In this document: piece after piece, positions 7,590-17,396 of the stretch
How the letters are laid out: every line of letters starts with the position of its first letter
Position numbering within the stretch: the first letter of the stretch is position 1
Source: an uncultured Prevotellaceae bacterium
Lineage (GTDB): Bacteria; Bacteroidota; Bacteroidia; Bacteroidales; Bacteroidaceae
Direction of reading: 5' to 3'
DNA length: 64,000 nucleotides
Assembly (NCBI GenBank): GCA_900319225.1
Contig: ONNV01000001.1
Span: 1-64,000, forward strand
Position numbers and translations under genes: made by a program
The notes under the pieces: model-generated
Database searches by the model: none
Seen by the model: the letters and a program-made list of their open reading frames with translations, nothing else
Told to the model about the DNA's origin: nothing

Positions 7590-8905
7590 GAGAGAAGATT
7601 CAGGACCACGATTGGTTATATACTTTCCTTAAATATTTTGTTGACTGGTCAGTAAGGAGCTCATACAGAAGATATCAGGTAGAAGGCACGGAAAACATAC
7701 CTACTGACGGTAGCGTGATATGGGCTGCAAACCATACCAACGCCCTTATGGACCCCATGGTGATGCTTTCATCAACCCGTGGCCGTAAGGTGTTCGTAGC
7801 CAGGGCCGATATTTTCAAGAAGGAGTGGGCCAGGAAGGCGTTGTCATTCCTGCGTGTGATGCCTATCTACCGTATAAGGGACGGCATTGACGCAGTGAAG
7901 CATAATGATGAGGCTATTGCAAAGGCTACCGGCGTTATCATGGACGGGGTTCCTTTCGTAATATTCCCCGAGGCTACACACAGACCCAAGCACTCGCTGC
8001 TTAAGCTGAGTAAGGGTATATTCCATATAGCGGAATCGGCGATTGAGCAGTCCAAGGACGGCCGTCAGGTCTATATCCTGCCTATCGGCGTTGAGTACGG
8101 TGATTATTTCCGGTTCAGGAATGACGTGCTCATCAGATTCGGAAAGCCGCTTAACATAACCGAATTCATCAGTAAGCACAAGGACGAGACGCTGCCTGTG
8201 GCAATGCAGCAGTTGCGTGAGATACTTACCCGCAGTTTGGCCGATCAGATTGCCTATGTGCCCGATGATGAGGATTATGATGCAATCTGGGAGTATGCCA
8301 AGCTTAAGGCCGGCAATCCCCAGTACTTTAAGAAGGCACTTAAGGAGATTGAGTCACGTGACGGAAAGAAGCTGAGAGGCCTGCTTAAGATTCAGGCTGT
8401 TGACAAATATGCCATAGCTCAGGCTTTGGAACTCAAGGAGAAGGATCCCGATGCCGCACGTGAACTGTTCGGTAAGGTTGACCAGCTGCGTCTGTGGAGA
8501 ATCCAGAACGGTATATCGGTATATGCCATTGCAAATGAATGCAAGGGATTCTGCCTTCTCATGAAAATACTGATAGCCCTGCTGGGAGTACCTTATTATT
8601 GCTTCAGCGCCATTGTGGGCTCAATCAAGTGGATTCCCATAGCACTTATCCTGAGAGGTGTCAAGGATGATGCGTTCTACAATACCGCACGTTACGGTGT
8701 ACGCTTGGGGCTTGCTATCCCGGCTGTGATTGTGTGGTCGCTGATCTATTTCCTGCTGTTCAACTGGAAGATAGCTGCAGTGCTGCTGGTACTATCCCTG
8801 CCGTCACTCAGGTTCCTGTATGACTACGGGACATATTTCCGCCGTCTGTGTTCGGACATCAGGTGGAAACTGCGTAAGAAACACGCTCCTGAATCAGATT
8901 TTTGA
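7586..8905 (+). CDS. PlsC-like 1-acylglycerol-3-phosphate acyltransferase
   Basis: The 439-residue protein has the acyltransferase motifs of the PlsC/LPLAT superfamily in its first half: NHTNALMD (HX4D, near residue 50) as catalytic motif I and FPEATHRPKHSLLKLSKG (near residue 127) as motif III. The C-terminal part adds about 150 mostly helical residues and two or three membrane helices (about residues 330-420), so it is much longer than the ~250-residue PlsC core. It probably acylates a lysophospholipid or related lipid at the inner membrane. It is co-translated with the BASS transporter. Its stop overlaps the convergent glycosyltransferase end by 12 bases. Confidence 0.85.
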   Translation: MREKIQDHDWLYTFLKYFVDWSVRSSYRRYQVEGTENIPTDGSVIWAANHTNALMDPMVMLSSTRGRKVFVARADIFKKEWARKALSFLRVMPIYRIRDGIDAVKHNDEAIAKATGVIMDGVPFVIFPEATHRPKHSLLKLSKGIFHIAESAIEQSKDGRQVYILPIGVEYGDYFRFRNDVLIRFGKPLNITEFISKHKDETLPVAMQQLREILTRSLADQIAYVPDDEDYDAIWEYAKLKAGNPQYFKKALKEIESRDGKKLRGLLKIQAVDKYAIAQALELKEKDPDAARELFGKVDQLRLWRIQNGISVYAIANECKGFCLLMKILIALLGVPYYCFSAIVGSIKWIPIALILRGVKDDAFYNTARYGVRLGLAIPAVIVWSLIYFLLFNWKIAAVLLVLSLPSLRFLYDYGTYFRRLCSDIRWKLRKKHAPESDF

Positions 8906-10015
8906 GTAGAAATCAATATACTGTGCCGCCACTTTGATGTAATCATGGTGGCGGCGCACGTATTCTACGGACTGACGTTTGAGATCGGCTATACGGTCGG
9001 GGTTCAGAATGAGCTGCTCCAGCTGGTTGTATACGTCCTGCTCATGCGGCTGTACGTTGATTATGGGGCGCAGCTCCTTCTCGCCCAGGATGTCATAGTT
9101 CTCGGGCTCGCCGCCTCCCACTACGATGATGCCTTTTGACATGGCCAGAAGGGAATTCATGGATGGGGTATAGCTGTAAAGTTGGTCCAGTATGACGTCG
9201 CTGCCGTTCATCATCTGCCGGTACTCGTCAAACGGTACTCCCTGGGCAATTCTAAGTTCCATACGGTCGGGGTATTTCTGCTGCAGGGCCTGTGCCGCAC
9301 GCAACATTATGTCGGTGCCCTTGTAGGCTGACCTGTCGCGGCTTATGCCTATGAATACCTTGACAGGTCCGCCAAAAAATGAAGTGCGGTATATCTCAGG
9401 CATGACAATGGGAAACGGTATGAATTGCATCTTGTCACGTATGGGCTGTCCGTTACGGCCTTTGTCGGTTACCAGGTCATAGGTCGCCCAGTATTCATAC
9501 AGTCCGGCCGGGATACCGTCGCAGTCACGTGCTATCTGCTCATTGAGCTGCTGCTTGGGCGTGCCTATCCACTCGTTGCGGTAGAGTTCTGCCTGGGGGT
9601 CGGTGCGGACTATATCCCCGAAATTGAAATCGCTGTATCTTAACGGCTTGTTTTCAGTGTTGATTCTGGCCCAGTAATAGTCAATGCCGAAAGCTCCCAT
9701 CACGATCTTACGGTTGTGGCGTCGCAGATAGTTGTAGAACGGCATGATGCGCTGGGCTTTGAGCTCCAGGAATACGGGGTTGATAAGCTGTACCACGTCA
9801 TAGCCGCGCATGCGGGGTAATGCCTTGAGGAGTCTCCACATGAATGAGAGAGTGTCCCCCAGGCTGCCAGGCTTACGGCTCAGGTCGATGTCACGGGGAT
9901 AGTCTTTCCAATGGTCGCCGTCACTGGCTACAGTAACCTGATGTCCCAGTGCCCTGAGGCCTTGGGCCAGCGTGTTATGTACGTTGCTGTATTCACCTAA
10001 AAGTAGTATTCTCAT
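8894..10015 (-). CDS. GT-B-fold glycosyltransferase (GT4-like)
   Basis: The 373-residue protein begins MRILLLGEYSNVHNTLAQGL, a typical GT-B N-terminal donor/acceptor fold. Its C-terminal half has IGISRDRSAYKGTDIMLRAAQ and SMNSLLAMSKGIIVVGGGEPE, like the nucleotide-sugar-binding half of GT4 enzymes. The open frame extends 31 codons upstream but those lie inside the previous gene; the start at 10015 forms an ATGA overlap with its stop codon. It should be cytosolic or membrane-peripheral and add a sugar during surface polysaccharide synthesis. It is the last gene of a three-gene glycosyltransferase operon (11696 to 8894). Confidence 0.85.
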   Translation of the reverse strand: MRILLLGEYSNVHNTLAQGLRALGHQVTVASDGDHWKDYPRDIDLSRKPGSLGDTLSFMWRLLKALPRMRGYDVVQLINPVFLELKAQRIMPFYNYLRRHNRKIVMGAFGIDYYWARINTENKPLRYSDFNFGDIVRTDPQAELYRNEWIGTPKQQLNEQIARDCDGIPAGLYEYWATYDLVTDKGRNGQPIRDKMQFIPFPIVMPEIYRTSFFGGPVKVFIGISRDRSAYKGTDIMLRAAQALQQKYPDRMELRIAQGVPFDEYRQMMNGSDVILDQLYSYTPSMNSLLAMSKGIIVVGGGEPENYDILGEKELRPIINVQPHEQDVYNQLEQLILNPDRIADLKRQSVEYVRRHHDYIKVAAQYIDFYSKI

Positions 10016-10926
10016 ACGCTTTTCCTTTTCATTTTCCAAATAGCCAGTCTCCAGGCACCCCGTCCTCCCATTGCGGTGTACTGCTCCAGTATGCGCCCCA
10101 GGATCCATCCGTCCGGTCTGGCTCCGAAACTGTCATCTATGAATGTACGGCACAGGGCCGATCCTTTCCGTTCTCCCTCATGCAACAACTTGCCGCTCAG
10201 TATGTATGTGCGTAACATGAGAGCCTTGCGGCATCGGGCTGCGTCAGGAGTGTCAGTGTTGTGGATATCGTCAAGGACCTGACGTATGGTATCCAGCTGC
10301 GGTTTGTATCGTGAACGGAAATTGGGACCGGTCAGGCTGTCGGGGTGAACCTTGATCGTGTGGTAGGCCTTGCAGGTTATCCAGTCAATTCTGGGCTTGG
10401 CCATAAGTGCCCTGGTTCCAAGTTCCCAGTCATCCCATACAAGGCATGCGGGGTTCCAGCCGCCAATCTCCCTGAGCCATGATGTCCTGAATATCATGCT
10501 TTGAGTGCTCAGCATTCCGTTCAGTATGTGTATGGCAGGGTCCGGCATGTCATAGAATGCCCTGCGGTTAACTTTGTTGTCTACCATCTGACGGGTTGGG
10601 AAGGCTACCATCTGTGCATCTGTGTCCCATTCGTGGGGGATGTCCTCAAACTCGTCATCGGAATCAAAGAAATAGACCCAGCTGGTGTTTACCAATGAGA
10701 GGCCTCTGTTACGGGCTGCCGCAGCGTTACGTTGGGGCTCATGTACGATCTTCACGTCAGGGTTTTGGCTGCAGTAGCTCTCCAGGAACTCTGCTGTCCC
10801 GTCGGTGCTGGCGTTGTCTACCACCACTATGGGTACCCCTGCTACAGGGCTGCGTTTGATGCTGTTCAGGGTATGCCTGAGCAGTGCCTTGCGGTTGTAT
10901 GACGGTATGACTATCGTAAGATCCAT
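10012..10926 (-). CDS. Family 2 glycosyltransferase
   Basis: The 304-residue protein has the GT2 (GT-A) N-terminus: MDLTIVIPSYNRKALLRHTL, VVVDNASTDGTAEFL with the nucleotide-binding Asp, NAAAARNRGL and the metal-binding DSDDEFED (DxD-like) near residue 92. The C-terminal half has the LVWDDWELGTRAL acceptor-side motif. It would transfer one sugar from a nucleotide donor to a growing glycan. It overlaps its neighbours at both ends (16 bases at the start, 4 at the stop), so the operon is tightly coupled. Confidence 0.9.
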   Translation of the reverse strand: MDLTIVIPSYNRKALLRHTLNSIKRSPVAGVPIVVVDNASTDGTAEFLESYCSQNPDVKIVHEPQRNAAAARNRGLSLVNTSWVYFFDSDDEFEDIPHEWDTDAQMVAFPTRQMVDNKVNRRAFYDMPDPAIHILNGMLSTQSMIFRTSWLREIGGWNPACLVWDDWELGTRALMAKPRIDWITCKAYHTIKVHPDSLTGPNFRSRYKPQLDTIRQVLDDIHNTDTPDAARCRKALMLRTYILSGKLLHEGERKGSALCRTFIDDSFGARPDGWILGRILEQYTAMGGRGAWRLAIWKMKRKSV

Positions 10927-11696
10927 ATTCCTCTTAGCATGTTGAAAAGAATGGGCAGCGGGTTGGCGCCCTTGTGTATCAAGTACCAGCCGGCTTCCTT
11001 GAAGCTGCGCCAGATGGCGGCGCCTGTACCGTAGATGTATCTGAATGTGGCACCTTTGGTGACCTGGACCTTGGGGTCGGCCAGGAACCTGGTTCCGGTG
11101 GTGGCGGCCGCAGTGCGGACAATCGGTTTGGGGATGTACCGGATGGTAAGGCCTGCCTTACATGCGTCATGCATGAAAATATCCTCCTCGCCGGCGCAAA
11201 GTAACTCACTTCCCAGTCCGAACCGCTCATCAAAGCGTAGGCCATGGGCTGTGATGCTGTCACGCCTGAATGATATCTCCAACGAGCAGACGTATGGAGC
11301 CGGGTAGGGATGAAGCGGCTCTCCCTGATAGTTCTCTGCCTGGAAGGTTAGGATATCGGCGTCAGGGTTCTCAATCCATGAGTCCAGGATGGTGTCAATG
11401 TGTTGCGGCAGGTAGCGGCTGTCATCATCGGCAATAAGACAGATGTCGGCACCAGCCATACTGATGGCATTGTTGCGGTTACGGGAGAGTCCCTTGCCGG
11501 GCAGCAGCACTACAGTTACGTCTGGACGGGATGTCAGTTCCTGCGGTATCGTGACCTCGCTTGCGGGACAGGTGTGCTGGACCGATATCACATACCTTAC
11601 GCCCTGGCGCTCAGGCAGCAGCATGCTGGGAATAGTTTCAACCCCCGTGCCGATGGTGCTTATGAGTATGTCAAGTGTCGGTCTTGTGTGGCCCAT
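10911..11696 (-). CDS. Glycosyltransferase, GT2-like
   Basis: The 261-residue protein is a diverged GT-A glycosyltransferase. It has an early beta-strand, LDILISTIGTG, then GKGLSRNRNNAISMAGADI and the ADDDSRYLP segment (DDD, the likely metal/nucleotide site, near residue 90), followed by LRFDERFGLGSELLCAGEED, a GT2-type acceptor motif. It is the first gene of the minus-strand operon and lies back to back with the flippase gene at 11772. The sugar donor is unknown. The intergenic DNA upstream is AT-rich, with only a weak TATATTTA box. Confidence 0.8.
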   Translation of the reverse strand: MGHTRPTLDILISTIGTGVETIPSMLLPERQGVRYVISVQHTCPASEVTIPQELTSRPDVTVVLLPGKGLSRNRNNAISMAGADICLIADDDSRYLPQHIDTILDSWIENPDADILTFQAENYQGEPLHPYPAPYVCSLEISFRRDSITAHGLRFDERFGLGSELLCAGEEDIFMHDACKAGLTIRYIPKPIVRTAAATTGTRFLADPKVQVTKGATFRYIYGTGAAIWRSFKEAGWYLIHKGANPLPILFNMLRGIWILR

Positions 11697-11771
11697 GCGG
11701 TAATCCTTTAGTTTACAAACGTAAATATAGCGTTTTTATTTCTATGGAAAAAAGTAATTTTACGCCCGTTT

Positions 11772-13292
11772 TTGCGTTATGACATCGTGGATAATCTGAA
11801 CAGCATAGAGACAGACAGGAAACTGTATGACAGGATAGTCAAGTACACCGGCGTATTCGGCGGCGTGCAGGTAGTGTCCGTAGTCATCAAGATGCTGCTC
11901 AATGTGTTCAAATCCAGACTTCTGGGGCCTGAGGGTTACGGATTGAGCGAGAGCTTCAACAAAAATACTGAGCTGATTGCAAACTCCACCGGCTTGGGTA
12001 TAAATACGGTTGCCGTTCCCGAGATATCACAAAGCTTTGATGAGGCCGATGCCTCACTCCTTGCGCACAAGGTTCTGCTTACGCGCAGCTGGGCTCTGCT
12101 TACCGCATTGTTGGGACTGGTGGTCAGCCTGGCTTTAGCTCCTGTGCTGAGCCGATGGGCTTTTAACGGTGACAGCGGATATACCGTCAGTTTTATGGTG
12201 CTCTCCATGTCTGTCGCAGCTACTGCGGTGACAAACGGTGAAACGGCTATCCTGAAAGGATCAGGTCTACTCAGGGAGTTGGCTCTGAGTCAACTGTTCA
12301 CGGGCGTCGTGGCGCTCTTTATTGTCATTCCGCTGTTCTGGTTCTACCGGCTTGGCGGAGTTGTTCCCGCGCTGCTCTTGACTACACTGGGTAATATGGC
12401 GGTTACCTGTTTCTATTCGGTAAGGCACTTCCCCTATAAGGCCAGACCCTTCTCGGTGAGCCTTCTCAGGGAAGGGACCGGCATGATAGGATTCGGTCTT
12501 ATCCTTACGGTGGCCGCTTTCTTCATGTCATGGGCTTGGTCCTTTATTGCCAAGTTCCTGACGGAATGTGCAGGGCAGGAGTTTCTGGGTGTATACAGTG
12601 CCGGTTATTTCCTGTTGGTGGTGAACTTTACGACTTTGCTCGTGTCTGTCATAGATTCTGAGTACTATCCCAGGTTGTCAGCCTCTGCGGGCGATCTGCC
12701 TAAGGCTCATGGCCTTATGAATGACCAGTCACTTGTGATGTGTATGATAAGCGCACCTCTTGTGATACTGTTCCAACTGCTGGTCCCGCTTATGGTCCTG
12801 GTGGTTCTTGAGTATGATAATTTCATAGACTCAATACTGATTGCCCAGATGGCTGTCATGGGAACCTATTTCAAGACGGTCAGTCATCCTATAGCCTATC
12901 TCGTCGTTGCCAGGTCTGACTCAAAGATTTATGTGATGCAGGAGACTCTTTGTGCTATATTGCTGATTATATGCGTAATGACTGGATATAATCTTGGCGG
13001 AGCACTTGGGCTGGGACTCTCATTTGCAGCCTGGGAACTGGCTTATCTGATGCTTGGCATGATTGTGGCTTATTTCCGTTACGGGTTTGTGATGTCATCA
13101 AAACTTGTAAGGAACTTTCTTATCCAAGGCGTGCTTGTCGTATCGGCAGGGGCGTTTGTCTCATTGGGCTCTGTAACAGGATATGCCGGATGTGCAGTTT
13201 TATGCGTTGTGTCACTGGTCATATCATTCAGATTCATGAGCCGGCATACGTCATTCATTCCTTCAATTCTCTCAAAGCTTTCACGCAAGTAG
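11772..13292 (+). CDS. Polysaccharide flippase (Wzx/MATE-like membrane exporter)
   Basis: The 506-residue protein has about 12-14 hydrophobic segments and the layout of the polysaccharide transport (Wzx/MurJ/MATE-like) superfamily: an N-terminal amphipathic stretch, YTGVFGGVQVVSVVIKMLLN, then SRLLGPEGYGLSESFNKN. It probably flips lipid-linked oligosaccharide across the inner membrane, taking the product of the adjacent glycosyltransferases. No ATG lies in frame near the start; TTG at 11772 or GTG at 11787 must be used. A TAATTTTAC box at 11754-11762 lies so close that the GTG is a serious alternative. Confidence 0.82.
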   Translation: MRYDIVDNLNSIETDRKLYDRIVKYTGVFGGVQVVSVVIKMLLNVFKSRLLGPEGYGLSESFNKNTELIANSTGLGINTVAVPEISQSFDEADASLLAHKVLLTRSWALLTALLGLVVSLALAPVLSRWAFNGDSGYTVSFMVLSMSVAATAVTNGETAILKGSGLLRELALSQLFTGVVALFIVIPLFWFYRLGGVVPALLLTTLGNMAVTCFYSVRHFPYKARPFSVSLLREGTGMIGFGLILTVAAFFMSWAWSFIAKFLTECAGQEFLGVYSAGYFLLVVNFTTLLVSVIDSEYYPRLSASAGDLPKAHGLMNDQSLVMCMISAPLVILFQLLVPLMVLVVLEYDNFIDSILIAQMAVMGTYFKTVSHPIAYLVVARSDSKIYVMQETLCAILLIICVMTGYNLGGALGLGLSFAAWELAYLMLGMIVAYFRYGFVMSSKLVRNFLIQGVLVVSAGAFVSLGSVTGYAGCAVLCVVSLVISFRFMSRHTSFIPSILSKLSRK

Positions 13293-13355
13293 GACCAGCG
13301 GTAATTTTACGGCCGGTTTTTGTCTGATTCTCTTGAACTATTCGGGGAAATTTGC

Positions 13356-13363
13356 TACTTTTG
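13356..13363 (+). promoter_or_regulatory. TACTTTTG promoter box of the phosphohexomutase gene
   Basis: TACTTTTG matches TAnnTTTG, 48 bases upstream of the ATG at 13412. Between them is a GC-rich patch with a self-complementary GCGCGC. Confidence 0.6.
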
Positions 13364-13411
13364 TGGTTCACACGCGCCACGCGCGCGACTAACTGACTAA
13401 CATACAGAATT

Positions 13412-15151
13412 ATGGAAGATTTAATGGGACTTGTAACCGCCAAAGCGCAGGAATGGCTTGGCAGTTCATTTGATGAGAAAACACGTGAGGAAGTAAAGGC
13501 TCTCATGGCTAAAGAGGACAAGTCAGACCTTATTGACGCATTCTACAAGGATCTGGAATTCGGAACAGGCGGACTGCGCGGTATCATGGGCGCAGGCACC
13601 AACCGTATGAACATATATACCGTGGGTATGGCTACCCAGGGCCTGGCCAACTATCTGAACAAGAACTTCAAGGAGCGTAAGGAGATATCGGTCGTAGTAG
13701 GACATGACTGCCGTAACAACGGACGTCTGTTTGCCGAGACCGTAGCAAACATATTCAGCGCCAACGGCATCAAGGTTTACCTGTTCGATGACCTGCGCCC
13801 CACACCTGAGGTTTCATTCGCCATCCGTTATCTGGGCTGCCAGAGCGGCGTGAACGTGACCGCCAGCCACAACCCGCGTGAGTACAACGGTTACAAGGCA
13901 TACTGGGAGGACGGCGCACAGGTGCTGGCTCCGCACGATACCGGCATCATTGATGAGGTTGCCAAGGTTAAGGTTCAGGATATCAAGTTCAAGGGTAACC
14001 CTGACCTGATCAAGATAATAGGCGAGGAGGTTGACAAACCTTACCTGGATGCAATTGAGGGAATCTGCATAGATCCCGCCCTGGTTAAGCGCAACCATGA
14101 CCTCTGCATTGTATATACTCCGCTGCACGGATGCGGCCGCGTCATGATTCCGCGTTCACTTAAGCAGTGGGGATTCACCAACGTGAACTGCGTTCCCGAG
14201 CAGATGATCCCGGACGGCAACTTCCCGACTGTGGTATCACCCAACCCCGAGTATCCTGAGGCTCTGACCATGGCTCTGGCTCTGGCACGCAAGCTGAATG
14301 CCGACGTGGTTATGGCATCGGACCCCGACGCTGACCGTCTGGGTGTGGCCTGCCGTGATGACAAGGGTGAGCTTACCCTGCTCAACGGTAACCAGACCGC
14401 AATGATTTTCCTCTACTACATCATAACACAGTACACCAAACTGGGCAAGATGACCGGTAAGGAGTACATAGTAAAGACCATCGTTACCACTGAGGTCATC
14501 AGCCGCATCGCCCAGAAGAACAACCTTGAGATGTTTGACTGCTACACCGGATTCAAGTGGATTGCCAAGGTAATTGCCGATGAGAACGCCAAGGGCAAGC
14601 ACTACATCGGTGGCGGTGAGGAGAGTTTCGGTTTCCTGGCCGAGGACTTTGTACGTGACAAGGATGCCGTATCTGCCTGCTCACTGATGGCCGAGATCGC
14701 CGCTTGGGCCAAGGAGAACGGCAAGACCCTCTGGGACCTGCTGCTGGATGCTTATCAGGAGTACGGATTCTCACAGGAGGCTGCCGTAAGCGTAGTCAAG
14801 CCCGGTAAGAGCGGCGCCGATGAAATCAAGGCCATGATGGAGCAGTTCCGCGCCAACCCGCCCAAGAGTCTGGCAGGCGAGAAGGTGGTTCTCATCAAGG
14901 ACTTCAAGCTTCTCAAGCAGACCGATGCCGCCGGCAAGGTAACTGACCTCATTATGCCGGAGCCGTCGAACGTACTGCAGTACTATACTGCCGCAGGTGA
15001 CAAGATATCGGTACGCCCGTCGGGTACCGAACCCAAGATAAAGTTCTACATGGAGGCCAAGCTGCCTATGGCAAGCAAGAAGGATTACCTTAAGGTACAG
15101 GCCGATGCCATGAAGAAGATTGAGGGATTCAAGAAGGATCTGGGAATCTGA
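13412..15151 (+). CDS. Phosphoglucomutase/phosphomannomutase (alpha-D-phosphohexomutase)
   Basis: The 579-residue cytosolic enzyme carries the four phosphohexomutase signatures in order: FGTGGLRGIMGAGTNRMN (substrate loop), VTASHNPREYNGYK with the phosphoserine at about residue 152, the metal site DPDADRLG, and GGGEESFGF (sugar-binding loop), ending in RPSGTEPKIKFY (phosphate-binding loop). Length and motifs fit the long PgcA-type phosphoglucomutase group. It interconverts glucose-1- and glucose-6-phosphate (or mannose equivalents), feeding nucleotide sugars to the upstream glycan genes. Its codon use is strongly biased, as in well-expressed genes. Confidence 0.95.
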   Translation: MEDLMGLVTAKAQEWLGSSFDEKTREEVKALMAKEDKSDLIDAFYKDLEFGTGGLRGIMGAGTNRMNIYTVGMATQGLANYLNKNFKERKEISVVVGHDCRNNGRLFAETVANIFSANGIKVYLFDDLRPTPEVSFAIRYLGCQSGVNVTASHNPREYNGYKAYWEDGAQVLAPHDTGIIDEVAKVKVQDIKFKGNPDLIKIIGEEVDKPYLDAIEGICIDPALVKRNHDLCIVYTPLHGCGRVMIPRSLKQWGFTNVNCVPEQMIPDGNFPTVVSPNPEYPEALTMALALARKLNADVVMASDPDADRLGVACRDDKGELTLLNGNQTAMIFLYYIITQYTKLGKMTGKEYIVKTIVTTEVISRIAQKNNLEMFDCYTGFKWIAKVIADENAKGKHYIGGGEESFGFLAEDFVRDKDAVSACSLMAEIAAWAKENGKTLWDLLLDAYQEYGFSQEAAVSVVKPGKSGADEIKAMMEQFRANPPKSLAGEKVVLIKDFKLLKQTDAAGKVTDLIMPEPSNVLQYYTAAGDKISVRPSGTEPKIKFYMEAKLPMASKKDYLKVQADAMKKIEGFKKDLGI

Positions 15152-15164
15152 CGTTCAGACTGTG

Positions 15165-16910
15165 ATGACAGGCCGATTCAAGATACTGGCAACCGTTGTG
15201 CTCTGTGCCGTTCTCTGCTCATGCGCAGGTGACGGCACCAAGACCATCTGCGTTGTGTCCACTACTGATGTCCATGGTTGTATTTTCGGCAATGACCTGC
15301 TTACCGGAACCGAGAGACCGGGGTCACTTGCCAAGATTGCCACTCTGCTCAAGAAGGAGCGTAGGGCCAACCGCAATCTGGTATACCTGGATTGCGGAGA
15401 CAACCTGCAGGGATCAGTTGAGGTATATCAGGACATAACGGCTCAGTATTACCGTACAAGCCTGCCTGCTAGGGCGTTCAGAACCCTGAAATGCGACGCG
15501 GTTACTTTCGGCAACCATGACCTCTCCGTAAGTCCGTTGAGCTATGAGCGGTTCTGCAGTGAACTGGGTGATATCCCCGCACTGGGCGGAAACGTATGTT
15601 TCAGTTCTTACGGAGACTATATGCCGGCCTATACCATTGTGGAACGTGACGGAATAAGGATGGGTATCCTGGGGCTGGTTACGCCTAAGGTGAACTATTC
15701 TGTCCCTGCCGACAGGCTGGATGGCCTCTCCGTGCTTGATCCTGTCAAGGCTGCCCAACTTTACGTTCCTTACCTTAGGGATGAGGAGAAGGTGGACCTG
15801 GTTATCGGACTCATGCACACCGGTTACGTGGAGGGTGACGAGTATGAGGACGGCACCTGTGAGAATGCCATTCCCCGGATTCTCGCCCAGGTTCCCGGAT
15901 TTGACCTGATAATGTACGGACATGACCATGAGCCGGCCTGTTTCAAGGCTGTTGACTGCAGTGGTGACAGCGTGCTGGTCATAAATGCAGGACCGTATGC
16001 CCACAATGCTGCCGTAGCCAAGCTGACAGTGGAGCGCGGTCAGGACGGAACACTTGATGTAAGCACTCAGGGACAACTGGTTGATGTGTCCGGACTCAAG
16101 CCTGACAGGGGCTTTATGATGAGACTCCACGGATGGTATAAGGATGTCCGCAACTACTCGGATTCCATCATTGGAACGGTGTCGGAGCCTTTGGAGTGCA
16201 ACGGAGCATTGTGGAGGCCGTCGACAACAGTTGATTTCATGCATAAGATGCAGCTTGGTTTCTTTGGCGCCGAGATTTCACTTGCAGCTCCGGTATCATC
16301 CAATACATTTATTCCGGCCGGTGACATTAACATCCGTGATATGTTCAGCGTCTATCAGTATGACAACACAATGGTGTCTGTTATGCTCAGAGGCAGTGAA
16401 GTGAAACAGGTACTTGAGTACTCGGCCGATATGTATTATTATGACGTGAGCACCCAACCGGCTCATCTGCTCAGACTCCGTAAGGATCCGGAAAGTGATG
16501 TCAGCTATCCGGCCCTGGCTGCGTCAGGCTTTGTATCGGCTGCAGGAATAAGCTACAATATAGATGTCACAAAGCCGTATGGAGAGCGGGTTGAGATACT
16601 GTCCATGTCTGACGGCAAGCCTTTTGAGGCTGACCGCATGTACCGTACTACAATCAACTCCTATCTCTATTCAGGCTCCGGGTCAGCTGTGTTGAATGCT
16701 ATCGGTTTCAGTAAGGAGGATATGGCCGCAAGGCTCAACTGTTCAACTGAGGCTGATATAAGATTTTATATGATGTCAAATCTGGCACTTGCCCGTGAAA
16801 CGGGTATGGTTGTCAATACGGGACATGTCTCAGACTGGAGACTTGTTCCCGATAATGTTGTTTCGGGTTATCTGGCAACGGATACCGTTAATTTTAAACT
16901 GATTGAGTAA
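15165..16910 (+). CDS. 5'-nucleotidase / cyclic phosphodiesterase family lipoprotein
   Basis: The 581-residue protein starts MTGRFKILATVVLCAVLCSC, a lipoprotein signal with lipobox Cys at residue 20. Residues about 27-300 are a two-metal phosphoesterase (STTDVHG, DCGDNLQGS, GNHD, MHTGYVEGD, YGHDHEPA). Residues about 330-540 are the 5'-nucleotidase C-terminal substrate domain (AAPVSS, YNIDVTKPYGERVEI). It should dephosphorylate nucleotides or 2',3'-cyclic nucleotides outside the inner membrane. The frame extends 15 codons upstream into the mutase, but the signal peptide fixes the start here. It lies 13 bases after the mutase and 5 before the SPOR gene. Confidence 0.9.
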   Translation: MTGRFKILATVVLCAVLCSCAGDGTKTICVVSTTDVHGCIFGNDLLTGTERPGSLAKIATLLKKERRANRNLVYLDCGDNLQGSVEVYQDITAQYYRTSLPARAFRTLKCDAVTFGNHDLSVSPLSYERFCSELGDIPALGGNVCFSSYGDYMPAYTIVERDGIRMGILGLVTPKVNYSVPADRLDGLSVLDPVKAAQLYVPYLRDEEKVDLVIGLMHTGYVEGDEYEDGTCENAIPRILAQVPGFDLIMYGHDHEPACFKAVDCSGDSVLVINAGPYAHNAAVAKLTVERGQDGTLDVSTQGQLVDVSGLKPDRGFMMRLHGWYKDVRNYSDSIIGTVSEPLECNGALWRPSTTVDFMHKMQLGFFGAEISLAAPVSSNTFIPAGDINIRDMFSVYQYDNTMVSVMLRGSEVKQVLEYSADMYYYDVSTQPAHLLRLRKDPESDVSYPALAASGFVSAAGISYNIDVTKPYGERVEILSMSDGKPFEADRMYRTTINSYLYSGSGSAVLNAIGFSKEDMAARLNCSTEADIRFYMMSNLALARETGMVVNTGHVSDWRLVPDNVVSGYLATDTVNFKLIE

Positions 16911-16915
16911 CGATT

Positions 16916-17392
16916 ATGAAAAGAACAACAGTCATTATGCTGGTTGCTGGTGCGGTTCTGTCGCTGTCAGCGTGTAAGTCAAGCCAGAATGCCTATAAGC
17001 AGGCATATGAGAAGGCAATAAGTGGCGATGAGCCTAAAACCGTAATAGAGGAGCCTGTTGCACAGAATGAGGTTGCTACAGCCGATGACGTGGCAAACGT
17101 ATCGGTCCGTGAGGAGAAGGTCTCTGTAGTATCCGGTGATGAGGAGATCAAGGCATACGGAATAGTATGCGGCAGTTTCTCTCTCAAGGCCAATGCCGAT
17201 GCACTGCGTGAGCGTCTGGTTAAGGACGGTTATGCTGCAGTCGTAGTGGTAAATGAGGCCGGTAAGACATACCGTGTGGTTTGCGCCAGCTTTGACACCA
17301 AGGAGGAGGCTGTGACAGAACGCGGCAAGTTCAAGGCCAAGTATCCCGACAATCAGGATTTCCAGAGCGCCTGGATCCTTTACAGAAAGTAA
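16916..17392 (+). CDS. SPOR-domain lipoprotein
   Basis: The 158-residue protein has a lipoprotein signal (VLSLSAC, Cys at about residue 20), an acidic low-complexity middle (residues 30-75) and a C-terminal SPOR domain (about residues 80-158: YGIVCGSFSLKANADALRERL, then TYRVVCASFDTKEEA). SPOR domains bind denuded septal peptidoglycan, so the protein probably localises to division sites. It sits 5 bases after the nucleotidase and 4 bases before ruvX, in one operon. Confidence 0.88.
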   Translation: MKRTTVIMLVAGAVLSLSACKSSQNAYKQAYEKAISGDEPKTVIEEPVAQNEVATADDVANVSVREEKVSVVSGDEEIKAYGIVCGSFSLKANADALRERLVKDGYAAVVVVNEAGKTYRVVCASFDTKEEAVTERGKFKAKYPDNQDFQSAWILYRK

Positions 17393-17396
17393 CGCT